A DNA stretch of 64,000 nt from HGM11501 sp045644565 (GCA_045644565.1 JAZRHF010000052.1:6691-70690), one strand, 5' to 3'; numbered from the stretch's first letter, positions 33,296 to 42,578 are shown. Translations and numbers: made by a program. Notes: generated from the sequence alone by a model not told the origin.

Positions 33296-34852
33296 TTAAA
33301 ATGTTATTGTATGTGTCTTTTCAACGGTTTCTCCGGGCTTCACAAGAATAATTCCTTCACGCTTTGTGATATCACCGTCAGAATCTGTTCTGTCGATAAA
33401 GCTGCACCAGGGCTCGATGCACACATAGTCCGCATCTTCCTTATGCCAGAGTACAAGATAGTCAATTCCGGGGAAGTCAATCTTAATTTCCCTGCCTCCG
33501 CTCTTTCTTCTTAAAGTTACGCTTCTGGAATTGTGATCCTTTATTACATAGGAATCTGTTCCGAACACACCGCGTGTCAAAGGAAGAGTTCTGTTTTTAA
33601 GTTCAATTTTCTTTGTCTCACCGCTAACCAGTCTTCCGTCCATCACCTGATGCATAAGATAATCGTCTTCCGGGAAAACGATTTCATAATTTTCAATTCC
33701 GTCGGGAAGATTATATGCTTCGTGGCTTCCGAAGGATGCAGGCAGAACCTTTCCGTCCCTGTTTTCTACACTGTATGTAGTGATTACCTTGTTCTCTGAA
33801 AGCTTGTATTCTACTCGGAAAGAGAAAAGGAACGGATATTTTAAAAGTGTTTCTTCGTTTTCCTTAAGGCAGAATACCACTCTGTCATCGGAAAGTTCTT
33901 CAACCTCGAAAACAGAGCCCTTTGAAAAACCATGCTGAGGCATTTCGTACCATTTACCTTCATAGTGATATTTTCCATCCTTAAGACTTGAGCATATGGG
34001 GAACAAAACCGGTGAGTGATCCTCCCATATAAGTCTTCCGTTATCCTGCCAGAGCTGTTCCTCACCCTTAAATTTAAGGCTTTCGCACTGCGCTCCCTTT
34101 GATGTAAATTTCATTTCGATAAATTCGTTTTTAATTTCAACATTCACTGCCATTCTGCCCAAAACCTCCCCTACTTTTTCGTGTGATACATAATTTGCCA
34201 AGCGGTCAACGCTTGTTTCTTCTTTATTTATAAGTGCAAGATACTGCCCGTGAAAATAGCGGAGCAATCCTGCCGCAGGATAAACCATAAGGCTTGTACC
34301 TGCAATAATTAAAAGGTCTGCCTTAGAAATATGTTCTATAGCTGACGCCACCACGTCATCGGAAAGTGCCTCATCATATAATACCACATCGGGTTTTATA
34401 ACTCCGCCGCAAGTGCAGGTGGGAACTCCCTCGGAATTTTTCATGTAAGCCGCATCATAGAATTTATTGCACTTTGTGCAGTAGTTTCTGTGCACACTTC
34501 CGTGAAGTTCATAGACATTAACACTACCTGCCGCCTGATGAAGTCCGTCAATATTCTGAGTTATTACAGCCTTTAATTTGCCCGCCTTTTCCATTTCCGC
34601 CAGCTTTTTATGAGCTTTATTCGGAAGGATGGAAAGGTCAATCATTTTTTCTTTGTAAAAGTTAAAAAACTCATCCGTATGCTTTTCAAAATAGCCGTGA
34701 CTTAAAATCATTTCCGGAGGCACGGAATTTTCTTCGCTATAAAGCCCGTCCTTGCTCCTGAAATCCTTAAGTCCCGACTCGGTGCTGACACCTGCACCGC
34801 CGAAAAACACGATATAATTGCAACTGTTTATAAGTCTTTGAAGCTTATCCAT
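33296..34852 (-). CDS. Fusion of Sir2-family deacylase and LacX-like aldose 1-epimerase domain
   Basis: A single 518-residue reading frame with two unrelated domains. Residues 1 to about 233 are a sirtuin: GGAGVSTESGLKDFRS (NAD binding), TQNIDGLH (98-105), catalytic His117 in ELHGS, and a zinc site of Cys125/128/146/148. Residues about 238-518 match the LacX-like aldose 1-epimerase/galactose mutarotase family (IKNEFIEMKFTSKGAQ, PVLFPICSSLKDGKYHY, MPQHGFSKGS, SFGSHEAYNLP). Both halves are near full length. Within the junction, GGGGAGG (34165-34171) sits 11 nt before an in-frame ATG (Met234, 34153), so the second domain could also be made alone. No frameshift is apparent. It follows tagO on the same strand. 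Confidence 0.85.
   Translation of the reverse strand: MDKLQRLINSCNYIVFFGGAGVSTESGLKDFRSKDGLYSEENSVPPEMILSHGYFEKHTDEFFNFYKEKMIDLSILPNKAHKKLAEMEKAGKLKAVITQNIDGLHQAAGSVNVYELHGSVHRNYCTKCNKFYDAAYMKNSEGVPTCTCGGVIKPDVVLYDEALSDDVVASAIEHISKADLLIIAGTSLMVYPAAGLLRYFHGQYLALINKEETSVDRLANYVSHEKVGEVLGRMAVNVEIKNEFIEMKFTSKGAQCESLKFKGEEQLWQDNGRLIWEDHSPVLFPICSSLKDGKYHYEGKWYEMPQHGFSKGSVFEVEELSDDRVVFCLKENEETLLKYPFLFSFRVEYKLSENKVITTYSVENRDGKVLPASFGSHEAYNLPDGIENYEIVFPEDDYLMHQVMDGRLVSGETKKIELKNRTLPLTRGVFGTDSYVIKDHNSRSVTLRRKSGGREIKIDFPGIDYLVLWHKEDADYVCIEPWCSFIDRTDSDGDITKREGIILVKPGETVEKTHTITF
34151..34171 (-). promoter_or_regulatory. Internal ribosome site and ATG inside the Sir2-epimerase fusion
   Basis: Minus-strand GGGGAGG (34165-34171) is followed after 11 nt by ATG (34151-34153), exactly at the domain boundary. 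It looks like the former or still-used start of a separate epimerase gene. Confidence 0.55.
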
Positions 34853-34866
34853 AATTTCTCCTTATG

Positions 34867-34898
34867 AAACAAGGCTGCCCATGCAGCCTTGTTTTTTT
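34867..34898. terminator. Hairpin between tagO and the Sir2 fusion gene
   Basis: A 12-bp perfect stem (AAACAAGGCTGC and complement) with a 4-nt loop. The long T run is on the plus strand; on the minus strand, in gene direction, only three T follow. It may be a partial terminator or an mRNA-stabilising structure. Confidence 0.6.
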
Positions 34899-35949
34899 AA
34901 TTGTTGCTTTCGTTAATTTCTTCCTTGGCGTCCTTGCCCACTCTTCCCCAATAACGGAAAACGAGAGCTCCAAGTATTCCGATACATGCTATCGCAAGAG
35001 CCCAGGGCTTTGACTTAAAGCAAACAACCGCAATGGCTCCGAGAAGAATACAGATTGTGTATATAATCAAAACAACCTGTTTCTGTGAAAATCCTCTGTC
35101 CATAAGCCTGTGATGAAGATGTCCTCTGTCGGGAGACATTATGGGACGATGCTCCTTAATTCTTCTCAAAATTGCAAAGCTGGTATCAAAAATCGGAATA
35201 CCAAATGCAATAAAGGGTACCGCAAAGGAAATTATTGCATGAATTTTGAAAAGTCCGGAAACGGAAATTACCGCCATTACAAAGCCTAAAAATGTAGAGC
35301 CTGTATCACCCATAAAAATGGATGCAGGATTAAAGTTATAGGGTAAAAATCCGAAGCAGGAACCAACCAGTGCTGCAGTTAATATCGCAATGCCGTATTC
35401 TCCCTGCATAAGAGCAACCAGGAAAACGGAAAACGAAGCTATTGCCGAAACGCCTGCCGCAAGACCGTCAAGACCGTCAATTAAGTTAACGGCATTGGTA
35501 AGTCCCACAATCCAGAGAATTGTGATGGGATAAGAAAGCCATCCGAATTCAAATCCTCCGCTTTCCATGAAGGGAAGTATTATTCTCTCAATTCTGACAC
35601 CGCATATTACGGGAATTGCCGCCGCAACAATCTGCACTGCAAACTTAAACTTTGCACCAAGGCCGTATTTATCGTCAAATATGCCAAGCACAACCATAAT
35701 AATTGCACCTGCCATCATTCCGATAAACTCAATATCCGCCTTGTAAAAGCAAAGAGTTGTAACAAGAAATCCCGCAAAAATCGCCAGTCCTCCAATTAAG
35801 GGGGTAGGCTTTTTGTGCACTCTTCTTTTGTCCTTGGGAACATCTATCGCACCGATTTTCACCGCCAAAATTTTAGCCAAAGGTGTTGTTGCAAAAGCGA
35901 CGGCAAACGCAACTACAAATGAAAGAATTATCTTCATTGTATCTGTCAA
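34897..35949 (-). CDS. Undecaprenyl-phosphate GlcNAc-1-phosphate transferase (TagO/WecA-type)
   Basis: A 350-residue polytopic membrane enzyme of the MraY/WecA family that attaches a sugar-1-phosphate to undecaprenyl phosphate. Family motifs: KDKRRVHKKPTPLIGGLAI, NAVNLIDGLDGLAAG (Asp-rich active site), FNPASIFMGDTGSTFLG and the WecA/TagO cytosolic HIHH-type loop MSPDRGHLHHRLMDRG. It probably starts wall-teichoic-acid or other glycopolymer synthesis; the second MraY-family protein (58104) has the true MraY motifs. The TTG start has AGGAG 9 nt upstream; an ATG at 35937 has none. Co-transcribed behind trpS. Confidence 0.88.
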   Translation of the reverse strand: MTDTMKIILSFVVAFAVAFATTPLAKILAVKIGAIDVPKDKRRVHKKPTPLIGGLAIFAGFLVTTLCFYKADIEFIGMMAGAIIMVVLGIFDDKYGLGAKFKFAVQIVAAAIPVICGVRIERIILPFMESGGFEFGWLSYPITILWIVGLTNAVNLIDGLDGLAAGVSAIASFSVFLVALMQGEYGIAILTAALVGSCFGFLPYNFNPASIFMGDTGSTFLGFVMAVISVSGLFKIHAIISFAVPFIAFGIPIFDTSFAILRRIKEHRPIMSPDRGHLHHRLMDRGFSQKQVVLIIYTICILLGAIAVVCFKSKPWALAIACIGILGALVFRYWGRVGKDAKEEINESNN

Positions 35950-35961
35950 TCAAATTCACTC

Positions 35962-36957
35962 CTATCTTGCAACAAAGCCAATCTTCTTGTAAACCTTGTC
36001 AAGTGTTCTCTGTGCTACTCTACCTGCAATTTCAGCACCGTTTTTGTAAACGCTTTCAACATAGTCCTTGTTCTTTGAAATGTCTTCATACTTTTCTCTT
36101 ACGGGACGAAGCATTTCTATTACAGCTTCTGCGGTCTGAACCTTGAAATCACCATAGCCGAGACCTGAGAAACGATTTACGGATTCTTCTATTGTTGCTC
36201 CTGTTGCTATTGAATAGATGGAAAGAAGGTTATTTATACCATCCTTGCCCTCTCTGTATTCAATCTTCGCTTCGGAGTCTGTTACCGCACTCTTGAACTT
36301 TTTCATAATTACTTCAGGAGCGTCAAGTATTCCGATGTTTCCCTTGGGATCTGATTTACTCATTTTACTTGTAGGATCGGCTAAGCTCATAACCTTTGCG
36401 CCAACCTTCGGAATAACTGCTTCGGGTACTTTGAATGTATCTCCGTAAACCCCGTTAAATCTTGCAGCAATGGTCTGCGCAAGTTCAAGATGCTGTTTCT
36501 GGTCAATTCCTACCGGCACCTTGTCTGTCTGATACAAAAGAATATCTGCAGCCATAAGTATGGGATATGTGAAAAGACCTGCATTTATATTATCCGCATG
36601 CTTCTGAGATTTATCCTTAAACTGGGTCATTCTTGAAAGCTCACCCATGTAGGTGTAACAGTTAAGAACCCATGCAAGCTGAGCGTGTGCAGGCACATGG
36701 CTCTGAAAATATATAAGACTCTTTTCAGGGTCAAGTCCGCAGGCTAAATAAAGAGCCAGAAACTCCATACATCTTGCTCTGAGTTCCTTAGGATCCTGTC
36801 TTACAGTTATGCAATGCTCGTCCACAACGCAGAAGCAGCAATCATACTCTTCCTGCATTTTGAGCCAGTTTTTAACCGCACCTATATATCCGCCGAGACC
36901 TAAAGCACCTGAGGGCTGAATCCCGGAAAATACTCTCTCTCTTCTTTCTTCGCTCAT
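35962..36957 (-). CDS. trpS: Tryptophan-tRNA ligase
   Basis: A 331-residue class I synthetase. SGIQPSGALGLGGYIGA carries the HIGH-type site and KMSKSDPKGN the KMSKS loop; MAADILLYQTDKVPVG is the Trp/ATP pocket region. Length fits bacterial TrpRS. Only about 140 bp separate it from the divergent spoIID, too short for a normal T-box leader, so T-box control is unlikely. AAAGGAGG precedes the ATG. Confidence 0.95.
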   Translation of the reverse strand: MSEERRERVFSGIQPSGALGLGGYIGAVKNWLKMQEEYDCCFCVVDEHCITVRQDPKELRARCMEFLALYLACGLDPEKSLIYFQSHVPAHAQLAWVLNCYTYMGELSRMTQFKDKSQKHADNINAGLFTYPILMAADILLYQTDKVPVGIDQKQHLELAQTIAARFNGVYGDTFKVPEAVIPKVGAKVMSLADPTSKMSKSDPKGNIGILDAPEVIMKKFKSAVTDSEAKIEYREGKDGINNLLSIYSIATGATIEESVNRFSGLGYGDFKVQTAEAVIEMLRPVREKYEDISKNKDYVESVYKNGAEIAGRVAQRTLDKVYKKIGFVAR

Positions 36958-36999
36958 AAAAGAGCCTCCTTTGTCTTAATACATAATCATACATGTTAT

Positions 37000-37028
37000 A
37001 TTTTACCACAAAAATCCAGCTTTGTAAA
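37000..37028 (-). promoter_or_regulatory. Promoter of the trpS-tagO transcript
   Basis: Minus-strand TTTACA (37023-37028), 17-bp spacer and TAAAAT (37000-37005), about 43 bp before the trpS start. Confidence 0.6.
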
Positions 37029-37098
37029 GTATAAAAGTAATTTTCGGGACAAGTTTTTCATAGATATATAAAAAAGATTTATTACGAAAGGAGATACT

Positions 37099-38046
37099 AT
37101 GAAAGCAGAACTTATATGTGCCTTTACAATTTTTTCCGTAATGCTTTTCACTCCATGTCTTACCTTTGAAAAAGAAACTCAAAATGTAAGCGAAAACAAC
37201 TCCGTCACAGAAGCAGAAACCACCTATGAAGAGCCTACGGTTTCAGTTCTTAACATATATGACGGAAGCGTTTTTTCCGTTCCCATGGAGGAATACCTTT
37301 TAGGAGTGGTTTTGGCAGAAATGCCTGCAAGCTTTGAAAACGAAGCCTTAAAGTCACAAAGCGTTGCCGCAAGAACTTATACCCTCGGGAAATTAACCTC
37401 CCCCTCCCACGATAACGCCGATATATGCATGGCGGCATCCTGTTGTCAGGCATATATTTATCCGTCGCTATATGAAGGCGGTGAGGACAACCTTATAAAA
37501 GTAAAAAATGCGGTGGATAGCACCCGCGGAGAAATTATGACCTACAATTCAGAGCCTGTTTTGGCTGTATTTCATTCCATGAGTGCAGGTAAAACAGAGG
37601 ATGCCGAAAACGTATGGGGTTCAAGTGTTCCCTATCTCAAATCCGCAGAAAGCGAGGGCGAAAAAGTTCTTGAAAAATTCGAGACCACTTACGCAATAAG
37701 CTTTTCGGAATTTGCAAAGAAAATAAATTCCGTCGCGGCAGATGCCCTTCTCACTTCTCCCGAAGAAATAGAAAAGCCCCTGTTAAGCGATGCAGGATAT
37801 GTAAAATCAATAAAAATCGGAAACCGCACCTTTACGGGAAGCGAAATAAGAAGTATTTTCTCCCTACGCTCCGCATCTTTCAATATCAAAGCTGATGAAT
37901 CCCTTGTCACCTTCACCGTTAAGGGCTACGGTCACGGCGTTGGAATGAGCCAGCACGGTGCAAACCAAATGGCAAAGAAAGGTAAAAAGTACGACGAAAT
38001 ATTAAAACATTACTATAAAGGCGTTGAAATTGACATGATAAAATAA
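37099..38046 (+). CDS. SpoIID/LytB-domain peptidoglycan lytic protein
   Basis: A 315-residue exported protein: an N-terminal hydrophobic segment (about 3-22), a short acidic linker and a SpoIID domain (about 50-315). LLGVVLAEMPASFENEALKSQSVAARTY contains the catalytic Glu of SpoIID lytic transglycosylases; AVFHSMSAGKTEDAENVWG and FTVKGYGHGVGMSQHGANQMAKKG are the other signatures. SpoIID trims peptidoglycan during engulfment in spore formers; SpoIIM/SpoIIP partners are not in the window, so a vegetative LytB-like role is possible. GAAAGGAG precedes the ATG. Confidence 0.87.
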   Translation: MKAELICAFTIFSVMLFTPCLTFEKETQNVSENNSVTEAETTYEEPTVSVLNIYDGSVFSVPMEEYLLGVVLAEMPASFENEALKSQSVAARTYTLGKLTSPSHDNADICMAASCCQAYIYPSLYEGGEDNLIKVKNAVDSTRGEIMTYNSEPVLAVFHSMSAGKTEDAENVWGSSVPYLKSAESEGEKVLEKFETTYAISFSEFAKKINSVAADALLTSPEEIEKPLLSDAGYVKSIKIGNRTFTGSEIRSIFSLRSASFNIKADESLVTFTVKGYGHGVGMSQHGANQMAKKGKKYDEILKHYYKGVEIDMIK

Positions 38047-38079
38047 AAGCCTTTTGCGTTTCGCAAAAGGCTTTTATTT
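38044..38079. terminator. Bidirectional terminator between spoIID and the esterase gene
   Basis: A 14-bp or longer perfect stem (AAAAGCCTTTTGCG and complement) with a TTT loop and T/A runs on both sides, overlapping both stop codons of the convergent genes. Confidence 0.88.
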
Positions 38080-38888
38080 TACTTTATTCCTTTCATCCAG
38101 AGCAGAGCAAGGTGAGTCCATTCTGCCGCAGATTCGTTTACCCAGGCAGGGTTTCCAACCTCGGTAATTTTATTGGCAAGTGCCATTCCGTGAGGAGCTT
38201 CACGGAAGATATGAAGCTCAAAGGGGATTTTTGCATCGGCATAAGCCTTTGCAAAGGTAAGGGCATTATACACGGGAACCGCCGTATCTGTCGATGTATG
38301 TACGATAAATGCAGGTGAGGATTTTTCGTCAACCCTTGTCTCCAATGAATATTCGGCAAGCTCGGCATCTGTAGGTTCCAAACTTCCCGTAAGGTTCTGG
38401 AACGAGCCTTTGTGTGTGGGAACAAGGGCGGAAATTACGGGATACACGGGGATGATACCGGTGGGTTTGTTAAAGCCGAAGGGCATATCAATTTCCTTAT
38501 ATATTTCGTCCATATGCCAGAGTGTTCCGAGGCTTGCGCAAAGGTGACCGCCTGCAGAAAATCCCGTTGCGAAAACTCTTTCGGGATTAAGTCCGTAAAG
38601 GTCAGCGTTTTCCTTTATGTATTTCATCGCCTTTGATGCTTCAATTAAGGGACGGGGGAATTTCGCATTTTCACCAACGGAATAGTGAAGAACGAAGGCG
38701 CAAAGTCCCTTTGCCACAAAGTCAAGAGCAATGGGCTCGCCCTCTCTGTCATAGCAAACACAGGCATATCCCCCTCCGGGAATTACCAAAATTGCGTCAC
38801 GAACGAAGCCTTGAAGCTTCTCGGGAGCATAAACCTCTAAATATATATTTTCATCTGTTTCAGAAAGTGCTATTTTTTCGTATATCAT
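38079..38888 (-). CDS. Alpha/beta-hydrolase, BD-FAE/acetyl-esterase type (paralogue 1)
   Basis: A 269-residue cytosolic hydrolase. The oxyanion region is VIPGGGYACVCYDREGEP, the nucleophile is the Ser in GFSAGGH, and DTAVPVYNAL and APHGMAL hold the catalytic Asp and His. Family members remove acetyl or feruloyl groups from xylan-type sugars or act on small esters; the substrate is unknown. A related protein at 42575-43387 shares these blocks and IPFELHI. The ATG at 38888 has AAAGGA upstream; earlier in-frame starts fall in the promoter. Confidence 0.82.
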   Translation of the reverse strand: MIYEKIALSETDENIYLEVYAPEKLQGFVRDAILVIPGGGYACVCYDREGEPIALDFVAKGLCAFVLHYSVGENAKFPRPLIEASKAMKYIKENADLYGLNPERVFATGFSAGGHLCASLGTLWHMDEIYKEIDMPFGFNKPTGIIPVYPVISALVPTHKGSFQNLTGSLEPTDAELAEYSLETRVDEKSSPAFIVHTSTDTAVPVYNALTFAKAYADAKIPFELHIFREAPHGMALANKITEVGNPAWVNESAAEWTHLALLWMKGIK

Positions 38889-38919
38889 AAAATCATTCCT
38901 TTCGATGTAGTACACTGTA

Positions 38920-38948
38920 ATTATATCTGTTTCCTGAATTAAAGTCAA
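38920..38948 (-). promoter_or_regulatory. Promoter of esterase paralogue 1
   Basis: Minus-strand TTGACT (38943-38948), 17-bp spacer, TATAAT (38920-38925). Confidence 0.7.
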
Positions 38949-38968
38949 CGAAAAATATCATTTATTTA

Positions 38969-38997
38969 TTGAATTTTCTTCCTTTTAATGTTATAAT
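38969..38997 (+). promoter_or_regulatory. Promoter of the cysteine desulfurase-thiI-cinA operon
   Basis: TTGAAT (38969-38974), 17-bp spacer, TATAAT (38992-38997), about 35 bp before the TTG start. It is back to back with the esterase promoter. Confidence 0.7.
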
Positions 38998-39031
38998 ATA
39001 AGGTAATGCAAAAAGAAAGGACGGAATTCCT

Positions 39032-40147
39032 TTGATTTATCTTGATAACAGCGCAACAACAAAGCCCTCAGAGGCATCCGTAAAAGCGGTTTGCCGAATG
39101 ATGGAAGAAGAATTCGGAAATCCTTCTTCCAGGTACACTTTAGGGCTTCGTGCGGAAAAAATATTAACAGAAGCAAGAGAGGCTGTCGCCTCCTCCCTTC
39201 ACGTAAATGCAAAGAACATAATTTTCACATCGGGCGGAACGGAAAGCGACAATCTGGCAATAATAGGCGGTGCCAACATAAAAGCAGGACGCCGTATTGT
39301 TACCACGGAAATTGAGCACGATGCGGTAAAAAATGCATTTTTGCATCTTGAATCATTGGGCTTTGAAGTTGTTTTCGTTGCTCCCGAACCTGACGGCAGG
39401 GTATTACCCGAAAAAATTCTTGATGCGGTAGATGACAAAACCTCCCTTGTAAGCGTGATGCACGTAAATAACGAAACGGGAGCTATCCTTCCCATTGAAA
39501 AGCTCAGCCCTATGATTAAAAGAAAAGCACCGAGAGCACTTTTCCATGTAGATGCGGTGCAGTCCTACGGAAAAATTGACCTTTATCCCGCAAAATGGGG
39601 CGTTGACTTAATGACGGTAAGCAGTCACAAGGTTCACGGACCAAAGGGCGTTGGTGCTTTATATAAAGCGGACAAGGTTACGGGCTTAAAGCCCACAGCC
39701 TTCGGAGGCGGTCAGGAAGGAAACTTACGATCGGGAACGGAAAATCTTCCCGGTATTGCAGGATTTGGCGAAGCCGCAAAGGAGATTAATCCAAAGGAGC
39801 ATTTTGAAAGAGTAAAAGTTCTCAAAGAAAGCTTTGCAAATAAGCTTTTGGCTCTTCCCGATGTTTACTTAAACGGAAATTTAGATGCTTCCTCACCCTA
39901 TGTATTAAACGTATCCTTTAAGGGCATCCGCTCGGAAATTATGCTTAATTCCCTTTCCGAGGAAGAAATTTTCGTAAGCTCCGGCTCTGCCTGTGCAAAG
40001 GGTGCAAAAACAAGCTCCACTCTTAAGGCTATGAATGTTCCCTATCCCGACAACGCCATAAGGTTCAGCTTTTCAAAACACACCACCGAAGAAGAATTAA
40101 ATAAAACTTATGAAATTATAATAAAGAAACTGGAGATATTAAGATGA
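39032..40147 (+). CDS. Cysteine desulfurase (NifS/IscS-like), ThiI-linked
   Basis: A 371-residue PLP enzyme that takes sulfur from cysteine. YLDNSATTKPS and FTSGGTESDNLAI are the PLP/phosphate site, the PLP lysine is in SSHKVHGPKG, and the sulfur-accepting Cys is in SSGSACAKGAK. Its 4-bp overlap with thiI indicates that it supplies sulfur to ThiI for 4-thiouridine in tRNA, as the NifZ-ThiI pair does in Bacillus (established for that family). The start is TTG with GAAAGGA about 10 nt upstream; no nearby in-frame ATG keeps the conserved N-terminus. Confidence 0.9.
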   Translation: MIYLDNSATTKPSEASVKAVCRMMEEEFGNPSSRYTLGLRAEKILTEAREAVASSLHVNAKNIIFTSGGTESDNLAIIGGANIKAGRRIVTTEIEHDAVKNAFLHLESLGFEVVFVAPEPDGRVLPEKILDAVDDKTSLVSVMHVNNETGAILPIEKLSPMIKRKAPRALFHVDAVQSYGKIDLYPAKWGVDLMTVSSHKVHGPKGVGALYKADKVTGLKPTAFGGGQEGNLRSGTENLPGIAGFGEAAKEINPKEHFERVKVLKESFANKLLALPDVYLNGNLDASSPYVLNVSFKGIRSEIMLNSLSEEEIFVSSGSACAKGAKTSSTLKAMNVPYPDNAIRFSFSKHTTEEELNKTYEIIIKKLEILR

Positions 40148-41316
40148 GAGAAATGATACTTGCCAAAACAGGCGAACTTATATTAAAGGGCGGAAACCGC
40201 CGCCGTTTTCAGGATATGCTTAAAGGAAATATGAAGCGTAGCCTTAAATCCGTGGGCGATTTTTCCATATTCGATCAGCAGGCAACGGTTTATGTGCTTC
40301 CCGAAAGAGAAGATGACATTGATGAAATGCTTAACCGCCTTTCAAAGGTTTTCGGTATAGTAAATCTTTCCCGTGCGGGCATAATAGAAAAAGACATGGA
40401 GAAAATTATGAACTTCGCACCGGAATATTTAAGAGACACTTTAATTAGCGTAAACTCCTTTAAGGTTGAATCACGCCGTGCGGATAAGTCATTCCCCTAT
40501 AAATCACCCGAAATTTCCGCAATGACAGGGGGCGCTCTCCTTGAAGCATTCCCCCACCTTAAGGTTGATGTATTAAATCCCGATGTGGTGGTTCGTGTTG
40601 AAATAAGAGACACCGATGCTTTCGTTTATGCAGGAAGAATCAAGGCTGCAGGCGGTATGCCCACAGGCACCAACGGAAGAGCAATGCTTTTATTATCAGG
40701 CGGTATCGACAGCCCCGTTGCAGGTCATATGATTGCAAAGCGTGGAGTTTATCTTGAGGGAATCCACTTTTTCAGCTATCCCTATACAGGTGAAAAGGCA
40801 AAGGAAAAGGTTTTGACATTGGCTGACCGTCTTGCGGACTACACAGGAAGTATGCCTCTTCACATCGTTCCCTTTACAGAAGCACAGCTTGCCATTCGTG
40901 ACAACTGTCCTTCGGAGCATATGACACTCATTATGAGAAGAATGATGATGAAAATTGCAAACGAAGTTGCAAAAAAGAGAGAATGTCAGGGACTTATAAC
41001 AGGTGAATCCATCGGGCAGGTTGCAAGTCAGACCGTTTGGGCATTGGGTGTTACGGATTCTGTAACAGACATTCCCGTTTTCCGTCCCTGCATCGGTATG
41101 GATAAGGATGAAATCGTTCAGATTGCAAGAAAAATCGACACCTTTGAAACCTCCATCCTTCCCTATGAGGATTGCTGTACGGTGTTTACTCCAAAGCATC
41201 CCACGACCAGACCCAATATCGAAAACATATTAAAAAGCGAAAGCCACATTCCCTTTGATGAGCTTTGTCAGAAGGCTATCGAAGGAATTGAAACAATCGG
41301 TATAAAAAAATATTAA
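40144..41316 (+). CDS. thiI: tRNA 4-thiouridine synthase ThiI
   Basis: A 390-residue protein: N-terminal ferredoxin-like and THUMP RNA-binding domains (about 1-165) and a PP-loop adenylation domain with LLLSGGIDSPVAGHMI (about 180). LITGESIGQVASQT and the C-terminal YEDCCTVFTPKHPTTRP are conserved. No rhodanese domain follows, as is usual in Bacillota, so sulfur must come from the adjacent desulfurase by another route. It may also serve thiamine synthesis, but no thi genes are in the window. Confidence 0.93.
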   Translation: MREMILAKTGELILKGGNRRRFQDMLKGNMKRSLKSVGDFSIFDQQATVYVLPEREDDIDEMLNRLSKVFGIVNLSRAGIIEKDMEKIMNFAPEYLRDTLISVNSFKVESRRADKSFPYKSPEISAMTGGALLEAFPHLKVDVLNPDVVVRVEIRDTDAFVYAGRIKAAGGMPTGTNGRAMLLLSGGIDSPVAGHMIAKRGVYLEGIHFFSYPYTGEKAKEKVLTLADRLADYTGSMPLHIVPFTEAQLAIRDNCPSEHMTLIMRRMMMKIANEVAKKRECQGLITGESIGQVASQTVWALGVTDSVTDIPVFRPCIGMDKDEIVQIARKIDTFETSILPYEDCCTVFTPKHPTTRPNIENILKSESHIPFDELCQKAIEGIETIGIKKY

Positions 41317-41336
41317 TTCCGAAAGGATTGACTTAA

Positions 41337-42578
41337 TTGAACGCTGAAATTCTTGCAATAGGAACAGAGCTTTTAATGGGACAGATTGCAAACACCAACG
41401 CCCAGTTTATAACCGCAAGGTTATCGGAGCTTGGAGTAAATGTCCATTATCACACGGTAGTTGGCGACAATGCAGAAAGATTAAAAGAGTCTCTCACCCT
41501 TGCCTTTTCCAGAAGCGACTGTGTAATTATGACTGGTGGACTTGGCCCCACCTATGACGATATGACAAAGGAAACCGTGGCAGAATATTTCAATATGCCC
41601 CTTAAAATGGACGAAGTGGCACTAAATCAGATTACGGAATATTTCAAAAGTCGCGGGCGTGTGATGTCAGAGTCCAATAAGAAACAAGCGTTAATCCCCG
41701 AAGGGGCAATAACGCTTTACAACAAGTTCGGAACTGCACCGGGTGTTTTAATTGAAAAGGACGGCAAAATCGCCGTTATGATGCCCGGTCCTCCCCGTGA
41801 AATGAAGCCTATGTTTACGGAATATCTCATTCCGTTTTTAGAAGAAAAAAGCGGCGTTACGGTAAAGTCAGATTTCATCCGCATTTTCGGCATCGGCGAG
41901 GCAGAGGCTGAAAGCAAAATAACCCATCTCACTTCCTGCGATAATCCCACGGTTGCGCCCTATGTAAATCCGGGTGAGCTTTCACTCCGCATAAGTGCAA
42001 GGGCTAAAACCAAAGATGAAGCAGAAGCCATGATTGCTCCCGTAAAAAAAGAGCTTTACGACATTTTCGGAGATATGATTTACGGCGAAGGGCTCACCTA
42101 TTCCCTTCCGGAGTGTGTGCTTGAATTGCTCCGTGAGAAAAAGCTTACATTTTCCTCTGCAGAAAGCTGCACAGGCGGTATGATTGCATCTGCAATAACA
42201 GACCTTCCCGGCTCATCGGAGGTATTTTTATACGGTGCAGTTACCTATGCAAATTCCGCCAAGGTTATGGCAGTAGATGTTTCTCCCGAAACTTTAGAAA
42301 AATACGGTGCGGTGTCGGAGGAAACAGTACTCCAGATGGCAAGAGGTGTTCGCCTTAAATCCGGAAGTGACATCGGCGTTTCCACAAGCGGTATTGCAGG
42401 TCCCACAGGCGGCACTCCCGATAAACCTGTGGGCACGGTATGGATTGCAATATCCACAGAAAAATGCGAAAAAGCAATAAAGCTTTTCATCCCCGGTGCG
42501 AGAGACCGTGTGAGAAATGCGGCAATGCTTAATGTATATGACCTTATAAGAAAAGCTATATTGGAGGATTTGGTATGA
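41337..42578 (+). CDS. cinA: CinA-type nicotinamide-nucleotide amidase/competence-damage protein
   Basis: A 413-residue two-domain protein. The N-terminal MoaB/MoCF-like domain (about 1-170) has AIGTELLMGQIANTN, VIMTGGLGPTYDDMTKE and MMPGPPREM. The C-terminal amidase domain (about 250-410) has FSSAESCTGGMIASAITDLPGSSEVF and VSTSGIAGPTGGTPDKPVGTV. It recycles pyridine nucleotides and is linked to competence in some species. The TTG start has GAAAGGA about 10 nt upstream. It lies between thiI and an overlapping esterase gene. Confidence 0.93.
   Translation: MNAEILAIGTELLMGQIANTNAQFITARLSELGVNVHYHTVVGDNAERLKESLTLAFSRSDCVIMTGGLGPTYDDMTKETVAEYFNMPLKMDEVALNQITEYFKSRGRVMSESNKKQALIPEGAITLYNKFGTAPGVLIEKDGKIAVMMPGPPREMKPMFTEYLIPFLEEKSGVTVKSDFIRIFGIGEAEAESKITHLTSCDNPTVAPYVNPGELSLRISARAKTKDEAEAMIAPVKKELYDIFGDMIYGEGLTYSLPECVLELLREKKLTFSSAESCTGGMIASAITDLPGSSEVFLYGAVTYANSAKVMAVDVSPETLEKYGAVSEETVLQMARGVRLKSGSDIGVSTSGIAGPTGGTPDKPVGTVWIAISTEKCEKAIKLFIPGARDRVRNAAMLNVYDLIRKAILEDLV

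Noticed and set aside
37030..37080. SigE/SigG-type sporulation promoter before spoIID
   Set aside because: A CATAGATA element resembles a SigE -10, but no convincing -35 is at the right distance.
36958..37098. T-box riboswitch before trpS
   Set aside because: Only 140 bp separate the divergent genes, with a normal promoter close to trpS; no T-box sequence or specifier loop is visible.
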